DNA of 64,000 nt from Leptasterias polaris. Taxonomy: Eukaryota; Echinodermata; Asteroidea; Forcipulatida; Asteriidae. The stretch spans positions 1,922,001-1,986,000 of the forward strand of contig JAZGTN010000011.1 of assembly GCA_037783415.1 (NCBI GenBank), in the 5' to 3' direction. The position numbers were made by a program, and so were the translations under genes. Under the pieces are notes generated by a model that worked only from the letters and a program-made list of their open reading frames with translations, was not told where the DNA came from and ran no database searches. How positions within the stretch are numbered: position 1 is the first letter of the stretch; the number at the start of each line of letters is the position of its first letter. This document shows positions 58,901 through 64,000 of the stretch, one piece after another.

Positions 58901-59163
58901 TTTAAAAAAACTGTGCCCCGCTGTACTAGCCGGGATGTACATGTAGAAGTAGAGTACACATTTCTTTCCTGCAAGAGTACACCATCAATGGAGGAAGGAA
59001 TATAAAGTTCTCAAAAATGAAAAATATATCAAATACCCACCTCGCAAAAACAACGGTGTGCAGCCCCACTTTTGTTGAGTTGTTTATTGCTGAGCAGAGC
59101 TTTGTCCAGTAAACACAACAAGCAAACCCACAAAAACAACGACCTGTGGCTATAGTTAAACAT
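28126..59163 (-). CDS. ERO1: ERO1-family endoplasmic reticulum thiol oxidase, 13 recognised coding exons
   Basis: The gene encodes the FAD-dependent ER oxidoreductin that reoxidises protein disulfide isomerase and passes electrons to oxygen, making H2O2. Exons (genomic, transcribed high to low): 59163-59041, 55163-55044, 52400-52317, 45740-45684, 45071-44894, 43594-43474, 41287-41229, 36858-36766, 36160-35978, 34821-34691, 33998-33912, 32145-32045, 28225-28126. Every junction has GT/AG and phases agree, giving 478 residues plus TGA; human ERO1A has about 468. Seen: a signal peptide, the CFC...CxC N-terminal cysteines, the outer pair C97/C102 in a CPFW...C motif, the inner CVGC pair C399/C402, and the family motifs [19 protein letters not shown] and RLKNLYF. 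Equivalents of human regulatory C131, C208 and C241 are C145, C184 and C226. Introns total about 29 kb and are loaded with repeats. Exons were found by eye, and one segment conserved in animals was not found between residues 247 and 249. No KDEL-type tail is seen, as expected for metazoan ERO1. Confidence 0.93.
29796..30040. mobile_element. MITE with TTTCATGGCTCTGCTTAC TIRs
   Basis: The left end TTTCATGGCTCTGCTTAC and the right end GTAAGCAGAGCCATGAAA are exact inverted copies. The interior repeats AAGCGCAGAA / TTCGGCGCTT motifs. It lies in the last ERO1 intron and has no ORF. Confidence 0.85.
30159..30337. mobile_element. MITE with CAGAGCTGCCAAC-type TIRs and 6-bp TSD, copy 1
   Basis: Starts CAAAGCTGCCAAC and ends GTTGGCAGTTCTG. 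Flanks TTAACA and CTAACA match at five of six positions. It is homologous to 43212-43417. Confidence 0.8.
30346..30545. mobile_element. tRNA-containing repeat, rearranged head-to-head halves
   Basis: 30346-30415 (-) carries the A-box half (reverse of TAGCTCAGTTGGTAGAGC) and the GGGAGACCGCC head. 30480-30545 (+) carries CTGACTGGCACCC, the B-box-like GGTTCAAGTCCC and CTAGTCAATTTTTC. The two halves face each other, unlike the intact order at 21867-22284. Confidence 0.65.
30600..31640 (+). repeat. Diverged direct repeats and (CAAA)n microsatellites
   Basis: GTGCAGCCCATA, CACTGCATGCA and CTTGGTCARTTCTGAAT recur around 30660-30840 and 31420-31625. Between them lie (CAGA)n at 30937-30950 and (CAAA)n/(ACAAAC)n at 31064-31110. 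Long ORFs here are low-complexity artefacts. Confidence 0.6.
32045..32145 (-). CDS. ERO1: ERO1 exon 12: [10 protein letters not shown] block
   Basis: Encodes residues 413-445 and two bases of 446: [15 protein letters not shown], then [18 protein letters not shown]. It matches '[13 protein letters not shown]...LTRQEIVSLFNAFGR'. The segment between the two blocks is about ten residues shorter than in human ERO1A. The acceptor is CATCCAG, the donor GTAGGT, and it ends in phase 2. Confidence 0.96.
32260..32545 (-). pseudogene. Remnant of a non-LTR retrotransposon reverse transcriptase C-terminus
   Basis: In one minus-strand frame the sequence reads [20 protein letters not shown], then [20 protein letters not shown]. 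This is the conserved post-RT motif of CR1/L2/Rex-like LINE ORF2 proteins. The upstream part, [11 protein letters not shown], continues in a different frame, so at least one frameshift breaks it. No catalytic RT domain or endonuclease is nearby. It lies in an ERO1 intron, in the same orientation as the gene. Confidence 0.8.
32577..32611 (+). repeat. (ATT)n microsatellite
   Basis: About nine TTA/ATT units. Confidence 0.9.
32809..32852 (+). repeat. Tandem GGGGAAGT octamers
   Basis: Five near-perfect copies of the 8-base unit. The plus strand has at least five runs of four Gs and could form a G-quadruplex; the transcribed ERO1 pre-mRNA would carry the C-rich complement. Confidence 0.88.
32950..33660. 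other. A-rich low-complexity intron sequence
   Basis: Dominated by AATAAA, CAAACAAA and ACAAAC words. Minus-strand ORFs here (rich in Phe, Leu, Cys, Val) are composition artefacts. Confidence 0.6.
33912..33998 (-). CDS. ERO1: ERO1 exon 11: inner active-site CVGC
   Basis: Encodes residues 384-412 (29 codons, phase 0/0): [13 protein letters not shown], then [17 protein letters not shown]399 and C402 are the inner CxxC disulfide next to FAD (human C394/C397), which receives electrons from the outer pair. The acceptor is TTTGCAG and the donor GTAGGT. A tRNA-Leu-derived SINE ends only about 65 bases upstream of this acceptor. Confidence 0.97.
34064..34342 (-). mobile_element. tRNA-Leu(CAA)-derived SINE, copy 1
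   Basis: On the minus strand it begins GTGTCGTGGCTGTGCGGTCA, contains CAAGCTCTGGTG at the anticodon arm, the B box and GTCTTGACACT, then the tail with GTGCATTACA-type and GCTGTGGCGCAA-type words in the complementary sense. It is diverged from copy 3 and shortened. It ends about 65 bases upstream of the ERO1 exon 11 acceptor. Confidence 0.85.
34374..34558. mobile_element. TIR element of the CAATTTCATAGAGCTGCTTAAGCA family
   Basis: Begins GAGCTCAATTTCAAAGAG, has AGAATAAGGTTACCAGCCAA and GTGACTGGTATCCTGCTCAT inside, and ends TTGGCTCT. It abuts the SINE at 34064-34342 in the same ERO1 intron. Confidence 0.8.
34691..34821 (-). CDS. ERO1: ERO1 exon 10
   Basis: Encodes residues 341-383: [43 protein letters not shown]. 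It corresponds to '[33 protein letters not shown]' of vertebrate ERO1. The acceptor is TTCTCAG, the donor GTAAGA, and it ends in phase 0. Confidence 0.94.
34873..35580 (+). repeat. Two dispersed repeats in tandem, including copy 2 of the 340-bp family
   Basis: 34873-35060 matches the GGTAAYTACTCC family at 19985 and 20270. 35215-35580 matches 3785-4125, including the hairpin GAAGCGTTTCTGACAGAAAC and the end ACTATCGAAAGCTGCTGTAC. It lies within the ERO1 intron between exons 9 and 10. Confidence 0.8.
35940..35965 (-). promoter_or_regulatory. CT-rich tract just downstream of a weak ERO1 splice donor
   Basis: The plus strand is (GA)n, so the pre-mRNA has a run of CU dinucleotides starting 12-15 bases after the exon 9 donor GTTTGG. 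Pyrimidine-rich tracts at this position are bound by TIA1/PTB-type factors in animals. The functional role here is inferred. Confidence 0.4.
35978..36160 (-). CDS. ERO1: ERO1 exon 9: EGPxRLKNLYF block
   Basis: Encodes residues 280-339 (60 codons, phase 1/1): [35 protein letters not shown], ending SFYT. It matches 'FQQRFDG...[23 protein letters not shown]'. The acceptor is CCTCAG. The donor GTTTGG is weak and is followed within about 15 bases by a long CT-rich tract on the transcribed strand (35940-35965), which may help recognition. Confidence 0.95.
36284..36665 (+). mobile_element. tRNA-Leu(CAA)-derived SINE, copy 2
   Basis: The head GTGTCGTGGCCGAGCTAATA contains the A box. The anticodon arm has CTCAAGC (CAA anticodon). 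A long variable arm leads to the B box GGTTCGAGTCC and GTCGTGACAC. The body includes AGTCACTTAACCATTATTGC, GGTTTGATTGGCAGCATATT and AAACCATTACATGGTGCTAT, ending in AGCGCTATATAAA and (TTA)n. It fills most of the 605-base ERO1 intron between exons 8 and 9, antisense to the gene. Confidence 0.92.
36766..36858 (-). CDS. ERO1: ERO1 exon 8: [13 protein letters not shown] block
   Basis: Encodes residues 249-278 with shared glycine codons at both ends: [30 protein letters not shown]. It matches the highly conserved ERO1 block that contributes to flavin contact. The acceptor is AATAACAG and the donor GTAGGT. In vertebrates this block is preceded by an FYSWLEG motif, which I could not find in the intron upstream. 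Confidence 0.96.
36859..41228 (-). other. ERO1 intron between exons 7 and 8
   Basis: I read every possible tryptophan codon on the minus strand here without finding the FYxWLEG peptide that precedes MCLEKR in vertebrate ERO1. The intron holds a dispersed repeat at 39911-40275 and a (GTACAT)n patch at 38058-38074. A 71-codon plus-strand ORF (39418-39633) is unrecognised. Confidence 0.6.
39911..40275. repeat. Dispersed repeat with AAAGGCCCTGTACACTATTG start
   Basis: Begins TTAAAGGCCCTGTACACTAT and ends GTATAATACCTTTAAG. The termini are short inverted AAAGG/CCTTTAA-type ends, and a body TTGAGCTCAAATTTTCACAG is typical of this repeat class. No ORF. Confidence 0.6.
41229..41287 (-). CDS. ERO1: ERO1 exon 7 (short, lineage-variable)
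   Basis: Encodes [19 protein letters not shown] (residues 229-247) with one shared base at each end, phase 2 in and phase 1 out. It occupies the position of the variable 'PQTIKRPLNPLAS' loop of vertebrate ERO1. The acceptor is CAACAG and the donor GTAATT. Homology is weak; the call rests on phase compatibility with both neighbours, placement, and the Pro-rich start after CFK. Confidence 0.7.
41509..41800 (+). repeat. 25-bp satellite, 11 copies, nearly invariant
   Basis: The unit is ACAATTTCATAAAGCCTGTA plus AGCAG. Copies start every 25 bases from 41521 to 41771. The internal nine are identical; only the first (CATGAAGCC) and last (extra TGTATTG) differ. The surrounding words GGGCTCAATTTCATGAAGC and TTGCTTACGG belong to the end of a CAATTTCATAGAGC-type TIR element, so the satellite seems to have grown from a transposon terminus. 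Confidence 0.96.
41942..41963 (+). repeat. Long G run
   Basis: About 21 consecutive G residues. Similar homopolymers in this window are C runs at 19252, 43104 and 44402 and a G run at 47656. Exact lengths may be assembly-dependent. Confidence 0.9.
42818..43026. mobile_element. piggyBac-like MITE with TTAA duplication, copy 1
   Basis: A 209-base element beginning CCCTCTTGCTGT and ending ACAGTAGGAGGG, flanked by TTAA at 42814-42817 and 43027-43030. TTAA target duplications with CCC-starting TIRs are the hallmark of the piggyBac superfamily. ORFs in it recur in the second copy and are not genes. Confidence 0.88.
43212..43417. mobile_element. MITE with CAGAGCTGCCAAC TIRs and 6-bp TSD, copy 2
   Basis: A 206-base element from CAGAGCTGCCAAC to GTTGGCAGTTCTG. 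It is flanked by perfect CACTGT duplications (43206-43211, 43418-43423). Internally, AATCAGGGAGA occurs twice. It lies 57 bases from ERO1 exon 6. Confidence 0.9.
43474..43594 (-). CDS. ERO1: ERO1 exon 6: [10 protein letters not shown] block
   Basis: Encodes residues 188-227 and two bases of 228. It contains [16 protein letters not shown] and [12 protein letters not shown], one of the most conserved ERO1 blocks and part of the FAD-binding helical core. C226 corresponds to human C241. The acceptor is TTTCAG and the donor GTAAGT. It starts in phase 1 and ends in phase 2. Confidence 0.96.
43645..43740 (-). mobile_element. tRNA-containing repeat, copy
   Basis: Reverse of GGGCTAGATAGCTCAGTTGG TAGAGTGTTGGCACG..., B box GGTTCAATTCCCG, then TTCTAATCAATTTTTCC. 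It lies just upstream of ERO1 exon 6 in the intron. Confidence 0.8.
43829..44242 (-). mobile_element. tRNA-Leu(CAA)-derived SINE, copy 3 (best preserved)
   Basis: On the minus strand: GTGTCGTGGCCGAGCGGATA (A box), CTCAAGC anticodon loop, long variable arm, GGTTCGAGTCCCGGTCGTGA (B box). The body ends AGCGTCACTGAGTGACGGAT, ATGAGCGCTATATAAGAAGC and TTATTA. The tRNA part folds as a class II tRNA, but it is clearly the head of a SINE because the same body follows it at 36284 and 34064. Confidence 0.93.
44441..44866 (+). mobile_element. Two tandem copies of a second tRNA-derived SINE family
   Basis: 44441-44600 and 44698-44866 share TCTGCTCTAGAATGRCAAAG, the B-box region TTCAAATCCCACCCAAGTAA, ACTCAGGAAAG and TTTACACACATC. 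The second copy also keeps an A-box-like GGTGGTCTAGTGGTAGA, resembling tRNA-Glu/Gly heads. They lie in the ERO1 intron next to exon 5. Confidence 0.8.
44894..45071 (-). CDS. ERO1: ERO1 exon 5: regulatory loop and TEHDD block
   Basis: Encodes residues 129-187 plus the first base of 188. It begins YYAQSDKG, carries a serine/aspartate-rich loop with C145 (position of human C131, which locks the shuttle cysteine in the inactive form), and ends [18 protein letters not shown]. The last block matches 'QWTKHDDSSDNFCEADD' of vertebrate ERO1. The acceptor is ACACAG, the donor GTAGGT, and it ends in phase 1. Confidence 0.92.
45684..45740 (-). CDS. ERO1: ERO1 exon 4 (short)
   Basis: Encodes residues 110-128 (19 codons, phase 0/0), beginning [11 protein letters not shown]. 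It corresponds to the 'DEVPDGIKS' segment after the outer active site. The acceptor CCTACAG is good; the donor GTTTGT is weak but has the obligatory GT. The homology is short, so the call rests on position, phase and the xVPxGLK match. The 3' boundary is less certain than the 5' one. Confidence 0.75.
46604..46741 (+). repeat. Tandem duplication, 68-bp unit, two copies
   Basis: TAATGTGAAAYCTTGATAGA ... GTTAATGTGGGCATG occurs twice with one difference. Confidence 0.93.
46891..46938 (+). repeat. (AAT)n microsatellite
   Basis: About 15 uninterrupted TAA units. Confidence 0.95.
46982..47250 (+). repeat. 269-bp duplication, copy 1
   Basis: Starts CAACTCATTATTAACC and ends AACAGTTACT. It is identical, as far as I can read, to 48131-48399, which lies 1149 bases downstream in the same orientation and the same ERO1 intron. 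Confidence 0.95.
47697..47834. mobile_element. Short MITE with GGGCTCGATTTCACAAAG TIRs
   Basis: The left end GGGCTCGATTTCACAAAG and the right end CTTTGTGAAATCGGCCCT are inverted. A second inner pair, ATCTTAACTGTG / CTAAGATGAATC, is partial. No ORF. Confidence 0.85.
48131..48399 (+). repeat. 269-bp duplication, copy 2
   Basis: Exact copy of 46982-47250, including the ACACACACATGTACATGTAT stretch. Flanks on both sides are unrelated. Confidence 0.95.
49180..50006. mobile_element. 827-bp foldback transposon with palindromic subrepeats and 6-bp TSD
   Basis: The termini TACGAAAGCCCAATCGTGCC and GGCACGATTGGGCTTTCGTA belong to inverted repeats of at least 100 bases with one mismatch seen. CTTGTA duplications flank it (49174-49179, 50007-50012). 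The inner part of each arm is a tandem array of a 20-base unit with core CGTTATAACG, itself palindromic. The middle has three copies of a GGTGGGCCAATTGTTAATT / GCGACTGTGCGGCCGAGTCC pair. ORFs up to 145 codons run through it but read repeat units, so I do not call them genes. Confidence 0.93.
51398..51548. mobile_element. MITE with AGGAACACCTTGCCTTCGG end
   Basis: The left 40 bases (AGGAACACCTTGCCTTCGGA ... GGGCTATAAAAAG) and the right 40 bases (TTTTATAGCTCAAAG ... GGCAGCCTGTACCT) are imperfect inverted copies, about three in four bases matching. It is related to 5486-5712. Confidence 0.8.
52317..52400 (-). CDS. ERO1: ERO1 exon 3: outer active-site disulfide
   Basis: Encodes residues 82-109 (28 codons, phase 0/0). 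It contains [10 protein letters not shown], then [11 protein letters not shown]97 and C102 correspond to the human shuttle pair C94/C99 that accepts electrons from PDI; C88 and C107 correspond to C85 and C104. The residue between C102 and C107 that is Lys in human ERO1A is Cys here (C105), an additional thiol close to the shuttle disulfide. The acceptor is CAACAG and the donor GTAAGT. Confidence 0.95.
53294..53490. mobile_element. TIR element of the CAATTTCATAGAGCTGCTTAAGCA family (good copy)
   Basis: Begins GGGCCCAATTTCATGGAGCT and ends GCTCTATGATATTTGGCCCT. The long imperfect inverted arms include TTAAGCA/TGCTTAA and AGCAGAAA. The body is ACCAGTCACAAATTG ... GGCTGGTAACCTTATTCTGG. No ORF. 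Confidence 0.88.
54524..54549. repeat. (TACATG)n palindromic microsatellite
   Basis: About four tandem hexamers, self-complementary throughout. Confidence 0.92.
55044..55163 (-). CDS. ERO1: ERO1 exon 2
   Basis: Encodes residues 42-81 (40 codons, phase 0 at both ends): [10 protein letters not shown], then SFNN and APRLQ, ending NFFKFFK. It matches the ERO1 block 'LDDCTCDVETIDRFNN...PRLQ' of vertebrates. The acceptor is TATGTAG and the donor GTAAGT. C49 and C51 are the second half of the N-terminal cysteine cluster. Confidence 0.93.
56869..57079. mobile_element. piggyBac-like MITE with TTAA duplication, copy 2
   Basis: A 211-base element from CCCTCCTACTGT to GAGTAGGAGGG with TTAA at 56865-56868 and 57080-57083. 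It is homologous along its length to 42818-43026. The right end has lost one base of the TIR (AGAGTAGG rather than ACAGTAGG). Confidence 0.9.
58136..58574. mobile_element. 439-bp MITE with GAGTGCGTTTTGGCGACC TIRs
   Basis: The left end GAGTGCGTTTTGGCGACC and the right end GGTCGCCAAAACACGCTC are inverted with one mismatch. Similarity continues inward through CCAGAAACTGGTTT / AAACTTGTTTCCGG. It lies in ERO1 intron 1, about 470 bases downstream of exon 1. No ORF. Confidence 0.85.
59041..59163 (-). CDS. ERO1: ERO1 exon 1: signal peptide and CFC motif
   Basis: Encodes residues 1-41. The start is the first in-frame ATG. A short basic/polar stretch leads into the hydrophobic core [11 protein letters not shown] (residues 9-19), a typical ER signal peptide. 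The exon ends ...HRCFCE and is followed by the donor GTGGGT. The CFC pair is the N-terminal cysteine motif of ERO1 proteins. The next exon restores the usual eight-residue spacing from CFC to the following CxC. A short out-of-frame ATG ORF lies just upstream of the chosen start, so the 5' UTR may carry a uORF. Confidence 0.85.
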
Positions 59164-62100
59164 GATCAATTGTTGCAAGTTCAAACATGAGTTAGCACTA
59201 GCGTAGCAGCACACGATGGCACAACTTCAACAATTTTCAAGTCAAGAGCATGTGGCTCCTTCAAGCAAACTGCAACTTGTGATTGTATCATGCTAGTTGG
59301 AGCTAGCAGTGTACACACACCTACTCCTAGAACCCACATGCATGACGTGTAGCTAGTACGAGAGCCACTCTGGCCGCGCCAGCCAGCCTTGCAGTGAGAT
59401 GAGGACCATGGGCTCGGTAAGCAGTGACAGTCACGACAGTAACACTGACTGAATGACTGACAGAGATTTATAGTATCTGTGAATTATACTTTCCTCATAA
59501 TGTTTTAGGAAATAAACCGATCGCTCACAAATGTTGAACTCTCTCTAGCCTTCTAAGGTGATAAAAACTCCAACGACATTAAAAGTAATTGCCAGAGAAG
59601 CAGTCCAATCCTTCAGAAATTACACAGTGAAATTAGGTACACAACATCACAGCACTGCACTCTCTCGAGTTTTAACAACACGCAAGCCTAATTTAAGCAT
59701 GGTGCCCATACTACACAGTCACTGCATTACCGTTTACTTTTACGCGAGTATTTTTGTGTGAAAGTGGAAAACAAGACGTGTGCGCTCTGTAGGCTAGAAG
59801 TTTCTCGAAAGGTGGCGCTGTAACACCAAAAATACACGGGCGAAAGGAAAGGGGCTATTTTCCCCCTCATTTGTTTGTGAATTCTTGAAACTCATAAAGA
59901 TTGCATTGGATAGAATCACAAGAAATATATTTTCTGATATTAAAGCTCAGCATATCTGATAGTTTTATTTTACTATATTACTATTAGTATTATTATTTAT
60001 TTTATTTTATGTATTCACTTTTGTATTTTTATTGATTTTGTTTGGTTGTTTTGTTAGAAAAAAGAGCTGTATTATAATACCATGGTGGTTACACAAATTG
60101 TTATACTTTGATCAAGTGCAATACAATTTTGCTTGATTCAGTCCTGTCAAGGTTGTGTAACAAACACAATATTGGCCAATTTGAATTATCCTTTTATCAA
60201 AAAGAGCTTCTTGTTGAACGTTCTTTGGAATTCTCATAGAGGAAGGAATTCTACAGATGGTTTATCTACTTAGCGAGCTAGACTTTCCTGACGAAACTAT
60301 TGCTGGATATATACAGCAGACAGACGAGGGAATCCCCCTAAATGTTCCCAAACTCTGGCACACTCTTTCCCAGAAAAAATCCTAACCTCCCCTCTCAAAC
60401 AAAAATAATTTAAAAAAATCCTCTTAAGAATTTCTGAGATTCCCAGAACTCAATGAAAGCACAATCCGAGGGGGTGGGTACACCATGCCACACATATCAG
60501 TCACCAAAAAATCAAGCACTTATTTATGATCAATAGAGTCCAGACACAGACATACCGGATCCAGACTGATCACCCTCTGTGTATCTCTTCAGTACTCTCA
60601 GAGAGATTTGGTGGATTCATTTATTTCCAAAGTGGCGATGCTCTTCACTAAACATTTACAATTTACAAGGTGTTTTGTTTTATCTCATTTTATTATTTTT
60701 TTGTTGTATCTGCAGGACAGGCGCTCAATAGCAGCCAATTATCATTTATTACAATAATGTACTAAAAGCAAAACTACAGCTGTAATAGTTATCATATAAA
60801 CTTATAATATGCATTACAACAACCAGGTCACCTGGTTAGTTATCAACCACAATATAAATTAAACAATCTGATGGACTTTGGATAGTTTATGATAAGATTT
60901 GATTCATTATTTCTACAACTACCAGAAGTTTGTGGTTTGTGCTTGTCAATTTATTATCAACTATAAAAGTGCAGATTTAACGCTTAATAAGGAAATTATC
61001 TTACAGGAATGGGAACACGTTACAGTAGCGTTTCACAGGAACTTGGAGAATTTTTTTTTTCACTGGGCCACATAAAAGCTACTTTTGATGATTGACTTAT
61101 ATGCTGGAAATTTTTTTGTTCATAAGACAATTCTAAGGGGTGTGAGCTAGTCCAAGTCTGCTGTTCATGATGAAACTACACCCAACTAGACATTCGACAC
61201 ATTTACAAAAAACAGTTCTGTTTTTATATACAGCCTATTCATGTGCACTATACGAAATGGTTGCAAAGGATTTTGTACAGGTTTTGTGCACGAGTGAAAC
61301 TGACAAATAAACATGTTGATCTCACAACAGTAAACCACTAGTGCAACTTCTTAACAATACTGCTAAATAGTTGTAAGATATTGCACTGTGGGTACTCGGT
61401 GTGCATTTGTTTTTTTACAATCGACCTACATGCAAGAGCAACAATGGCAGTTCTAATTCTCATGTCATGAAAGGGACCAGACTATCTTTTCCTTCCAGCC
61501 TCAGTTTGGTGATGTTGGGCCAAATGTAGAAGAAAAGCAAGATGGCCGCACAATGATAGCAATCAATAACGCAGACACCACAGTTCAAAGAAATCAGATC
61601 TTTGAACAAACTTATCTCAAAACAACAAATTTTATCTGCAAACCAAAGAATCTAATCAGGCAATCGTGAAAAACAATCCCAAGCAGATTCTTCAAACTTG
61701 AACGTTTTGTGGTTGGAGTAGAATTTGTTGAATTGGTGTGAACAAATCCAATGACTTTCTCTGAATGATGTTAAGAGTTGTGTTGACAATGCACTATAAA
61801 CATTTAAGGGAGTCCAGCCTACAGAAGATGACTCAACACAAGGTAAACCGACTCCTCTGAAAAGATATAACGGAGTGTCTTGGGCCTTCCCAGGATTGAC
61901 AACAAACAGCCAGTAATTATGGTACAGTAATTATATCCCTGCAACCAGAGTTGAACACTACACAATCATTACTGTCATCTATGGAAAAAAGGATGTTTAT
62001 TAATTAAATCAGGGATATTAAGAGCTTTTAGGGAAAATACAGCTTTGGTATGCAAAGAAAATCTCTTAAAAAGAAACAGTAATAGTTTATTCACGGGTAC

Positions 62101-63345
62101 TTGAGCTTTTATGAAACCAATAGAAAAAAAACTATAAAATAAAAATAGTGAGAACTGGGGGGCGGGAAAAGCATCTAAGAGGGTTGCTAGACCACAAATC
62201 TGGTTTCATTTGATTAAATGTGTTCCTCTTCAATGGCACCACTGTAAGGAATGATGCTTGAATGTTATCATAATACGTATCCTAGTGTTGTATATGCCAT
62301 TATAAATGATTCTTCTACTGAAGTTTTCTAAATCCACCTTTATTTCAATGCTTAATCATGACTACAACAATTAAGTCCAACTAAAATCTATTAAAGTTCA
62401 CGTTACATTCAGCGTGACAATCAATGTACATTGAATCAACTGAGTATCTTCTTCATCAAAGCTTGGTTTTCATTGTGCCATAAACTTCTACAACAATAAG
62501 TTCTTTTGTGGGGAACTGTATTTCTGAGTGTATTGTTATTTTTAAATGCATCGTATAAAATAGCTGGAAAGAAATAAAGCAAATCAGGTGATTCTTTTCA
62601 AGTTGCCCTTCCACCAAACCAAAAACAGGTGAAACAAAATCGTACATAAAATAATGCTACATTGAAAACATAGAACATGAATTACTGAATGTACATGTTT
62701 GTGTAAAAATATCACTTGGAGGTCTCCAAAACAAGAATGTATTTAACCCTTTTTCAGCAAATTTGAAGTAACAAGTATTGTATGAATGAAATTCAGCAAA
62801 AGCTGTAAGGGTTAAATATAGTAAATGACATAAATTACCTTGACATCCTCAGACAAACATAAATTAATTATAGAGTTTTAATAACGTTATTAATTAATTA
62901 TTACAAACACGTGCACCTATCACTCAACAGGATAATTTTGTAACATCTTCAAAAATGTAAATAAAATGGAAAAGTAAAATGATTTTGTATTTGAAAATAT
63001 CAACAGAGAATTTGGAGGAAAACAAATTTAAATGATAACTCGGTGAAACACACATGTAAGGAAAAGTCATTTTGGTTTGTATTTGCGATCACAGAATTTC
63101 ACATGAATGTCAAACCTTGCTTTAGTTAAACATGAGTTGGTTGCTTGAAACCCCAAGACCAGGATTCGATGAAACTATTTAAAAATAAGAATGTCATTTT
63201 ATGAAATCTACCCCCATCAGGGCATAGTGTACAGCCTGTTTACATGCATGAAAACATATTCTGAACTATTCAAATTTTCCTGATAGACAATTACACACAT
63301 AAACTTTCCTGGAAGTAAGTGTGCTACAAAAACCACCAGAAGCCA
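59164..63345. other. ERO1 5' flank; no further gene recognised
   Basis: AT-rich DNA. No TATA box or CpG island can be placed confidently upstream of ERO1. A donor-like ATGGGCTCG/GTAAGC at 59409-59423 on the plus strand is isolated. Two TTAATTAATTA patches occur near 62885. Confidence 0.4.
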
Positions 63346-63538
63346 GGGACCAATTTCACAGAGCTGCTTAAGCACAAAAAGTAGCTCAGCACAAAGAAAA
63401 ATTATGCTTACCGGAATAAGGTTACCAGTCAAAATACAATCTGGCATGTTCTACCTGTGGCTGCTATCCTGCTTATTTTTGCTTAACGGAAACTGTTTAA
63501 GCATTATTTCAATTAAGTAGCTCTAAGGAATTAGGCCC
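63346..63538. mobile_element. TIR element of the CAATTTCATAGAGCTGCTTAAGCA family
   Basis: Begins GGGACCAATTTCACAGAGCT, continues GCTTAAGCACAAAAAGTAGC and GGAATAAGGTTACCAGTCAA, and ends TAGCTCTAAGGAATTAGGCC. Confidence 0.88.
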
Positions 63539-64000
63539 TGATTGACACAATTTATCACAGACAGTGACAGACACTGTATGACACGATCAGGCATGCAACT
63601 GCAGTTTGTCAACAAAATTAGAAAAGAGGCACAGCAACACTTTGTACTGTGTTCTTTTCAATGGTGCAGCTGAGAAACCAAATTATGAGGAAATCATCTC
63701 ATCTGAAAATGCATGCCTTCATGATGCAATGTACTCATACTACATTGTGTGCACGCCAACTGAAAGAAAGTGCAGTCAAGTTCCTTTCACTATCCTGGGC
63801 TAAAACTGCCAACAAACCTTGAAATTAAAAGGTTTTGGTTTGCCATGGTAGAACTCGGTTGGTTTTATTGCCATCCCTCCACTATTTTGACTGAAAAGTC
63901 ATAATGTTCCGATACTTGCAAATTGATGGACTGCGCAATGACATCTGAAATGGTCCATAAACAGACTCGATCAATGTGAAAGTCAGTGATAAAGTCATAA

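Noticed and set aside
59405..59430. Plus-strand start-like ATGAGGACCATGGGCTCG followed by GTAAGC
   Set aside because: It looks like a tiny first exon, but no downstream exon was found and the gene here runs on the other strand.

Overview
The window is eukaryotic genomic DNA. Genes are sparse and intron-rich, GT/AG splice sites are recognisable, and the intergenic and intronic DNA is full of short terminal-inverted-repeat (TIR) elements, tRNA-derived SINEs, microsatellites and minisatellites. The protein-coding content is animal. The style of dispersed repeats and the deuterostome-like proteins suggest a marine invertebrate deuterostome, most likely an echinoderm and perhaps a sea star. That assignment is inference from recognition, not a search result. 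Layout: 1-6.4 kb is repeat-rich DNA (inverted repeats, nested palindromes, a GACTCG-rich tract) with no gene I can support. 6472-9349 is a complete, young, non-autonomous Gypsy-type LTR retrotransposon with two 920-bp LTRs and a 4-bp target duplication. Its short internal ORF looks like an internal-deletion fusion. 9.6-12 kb holds two TIR/foldback elements. 12070-12345 (-) is an LC8-type dynein light chain with its whole CDS in one exon. 14.3-15.65 kb is a degenerate roughly 130-bp repeat field. 16035-17030 (-) is a single-exon rhodopsin-class GPCR. 17-23 kb is mostly unexplained DNA with a composite tRNA-containing repeat at 21.9-22.3 kb. 23.05-24.46 kb is a 34-bp minisatellite of about 40 copies. 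25.2-27.1 kb is a 1.1-kb direct duplication rich in TGACGTCA palindromes. From 28126 to 59163 (-) almost everything belongs to one gene, the ER thiol oxidase ERO1. I assembled 13 coding exons by reading homologous peptides and matching splice phases; they join in frame to 478 residues. The introns hold three tRNA-Leu(CAA)-derived SINEs, two copies of a piggyBac-like MITE with TTAA duplications, two copies of a 6-bp-TSD MITE, a LINE reverse-transcriptase C-terminal remnant, an 827-bp foldback element with a 6-bp TSD, a 25-bp satellite, and an identical 269-bp duplication. 59.2-64 kb is ERO1 upstream DNA with one more MITE. The three genes are not functionally linked in any way the sequence shows: LC8 is a cytoplasmic motor and hub protein, the GPCR is a plasma-membrane receptor, and ERO1 reoxidises protein disulfide isomerase in the ER lumen. 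The most notable points are the ERO1 reconstruction with an extra cysteine beside the outer active site and one animal-conserved segment not found, the very young internally deleted LTR element, the palindromic foldback element, and the near-perfect repeat arrays inside ERO1 introns.
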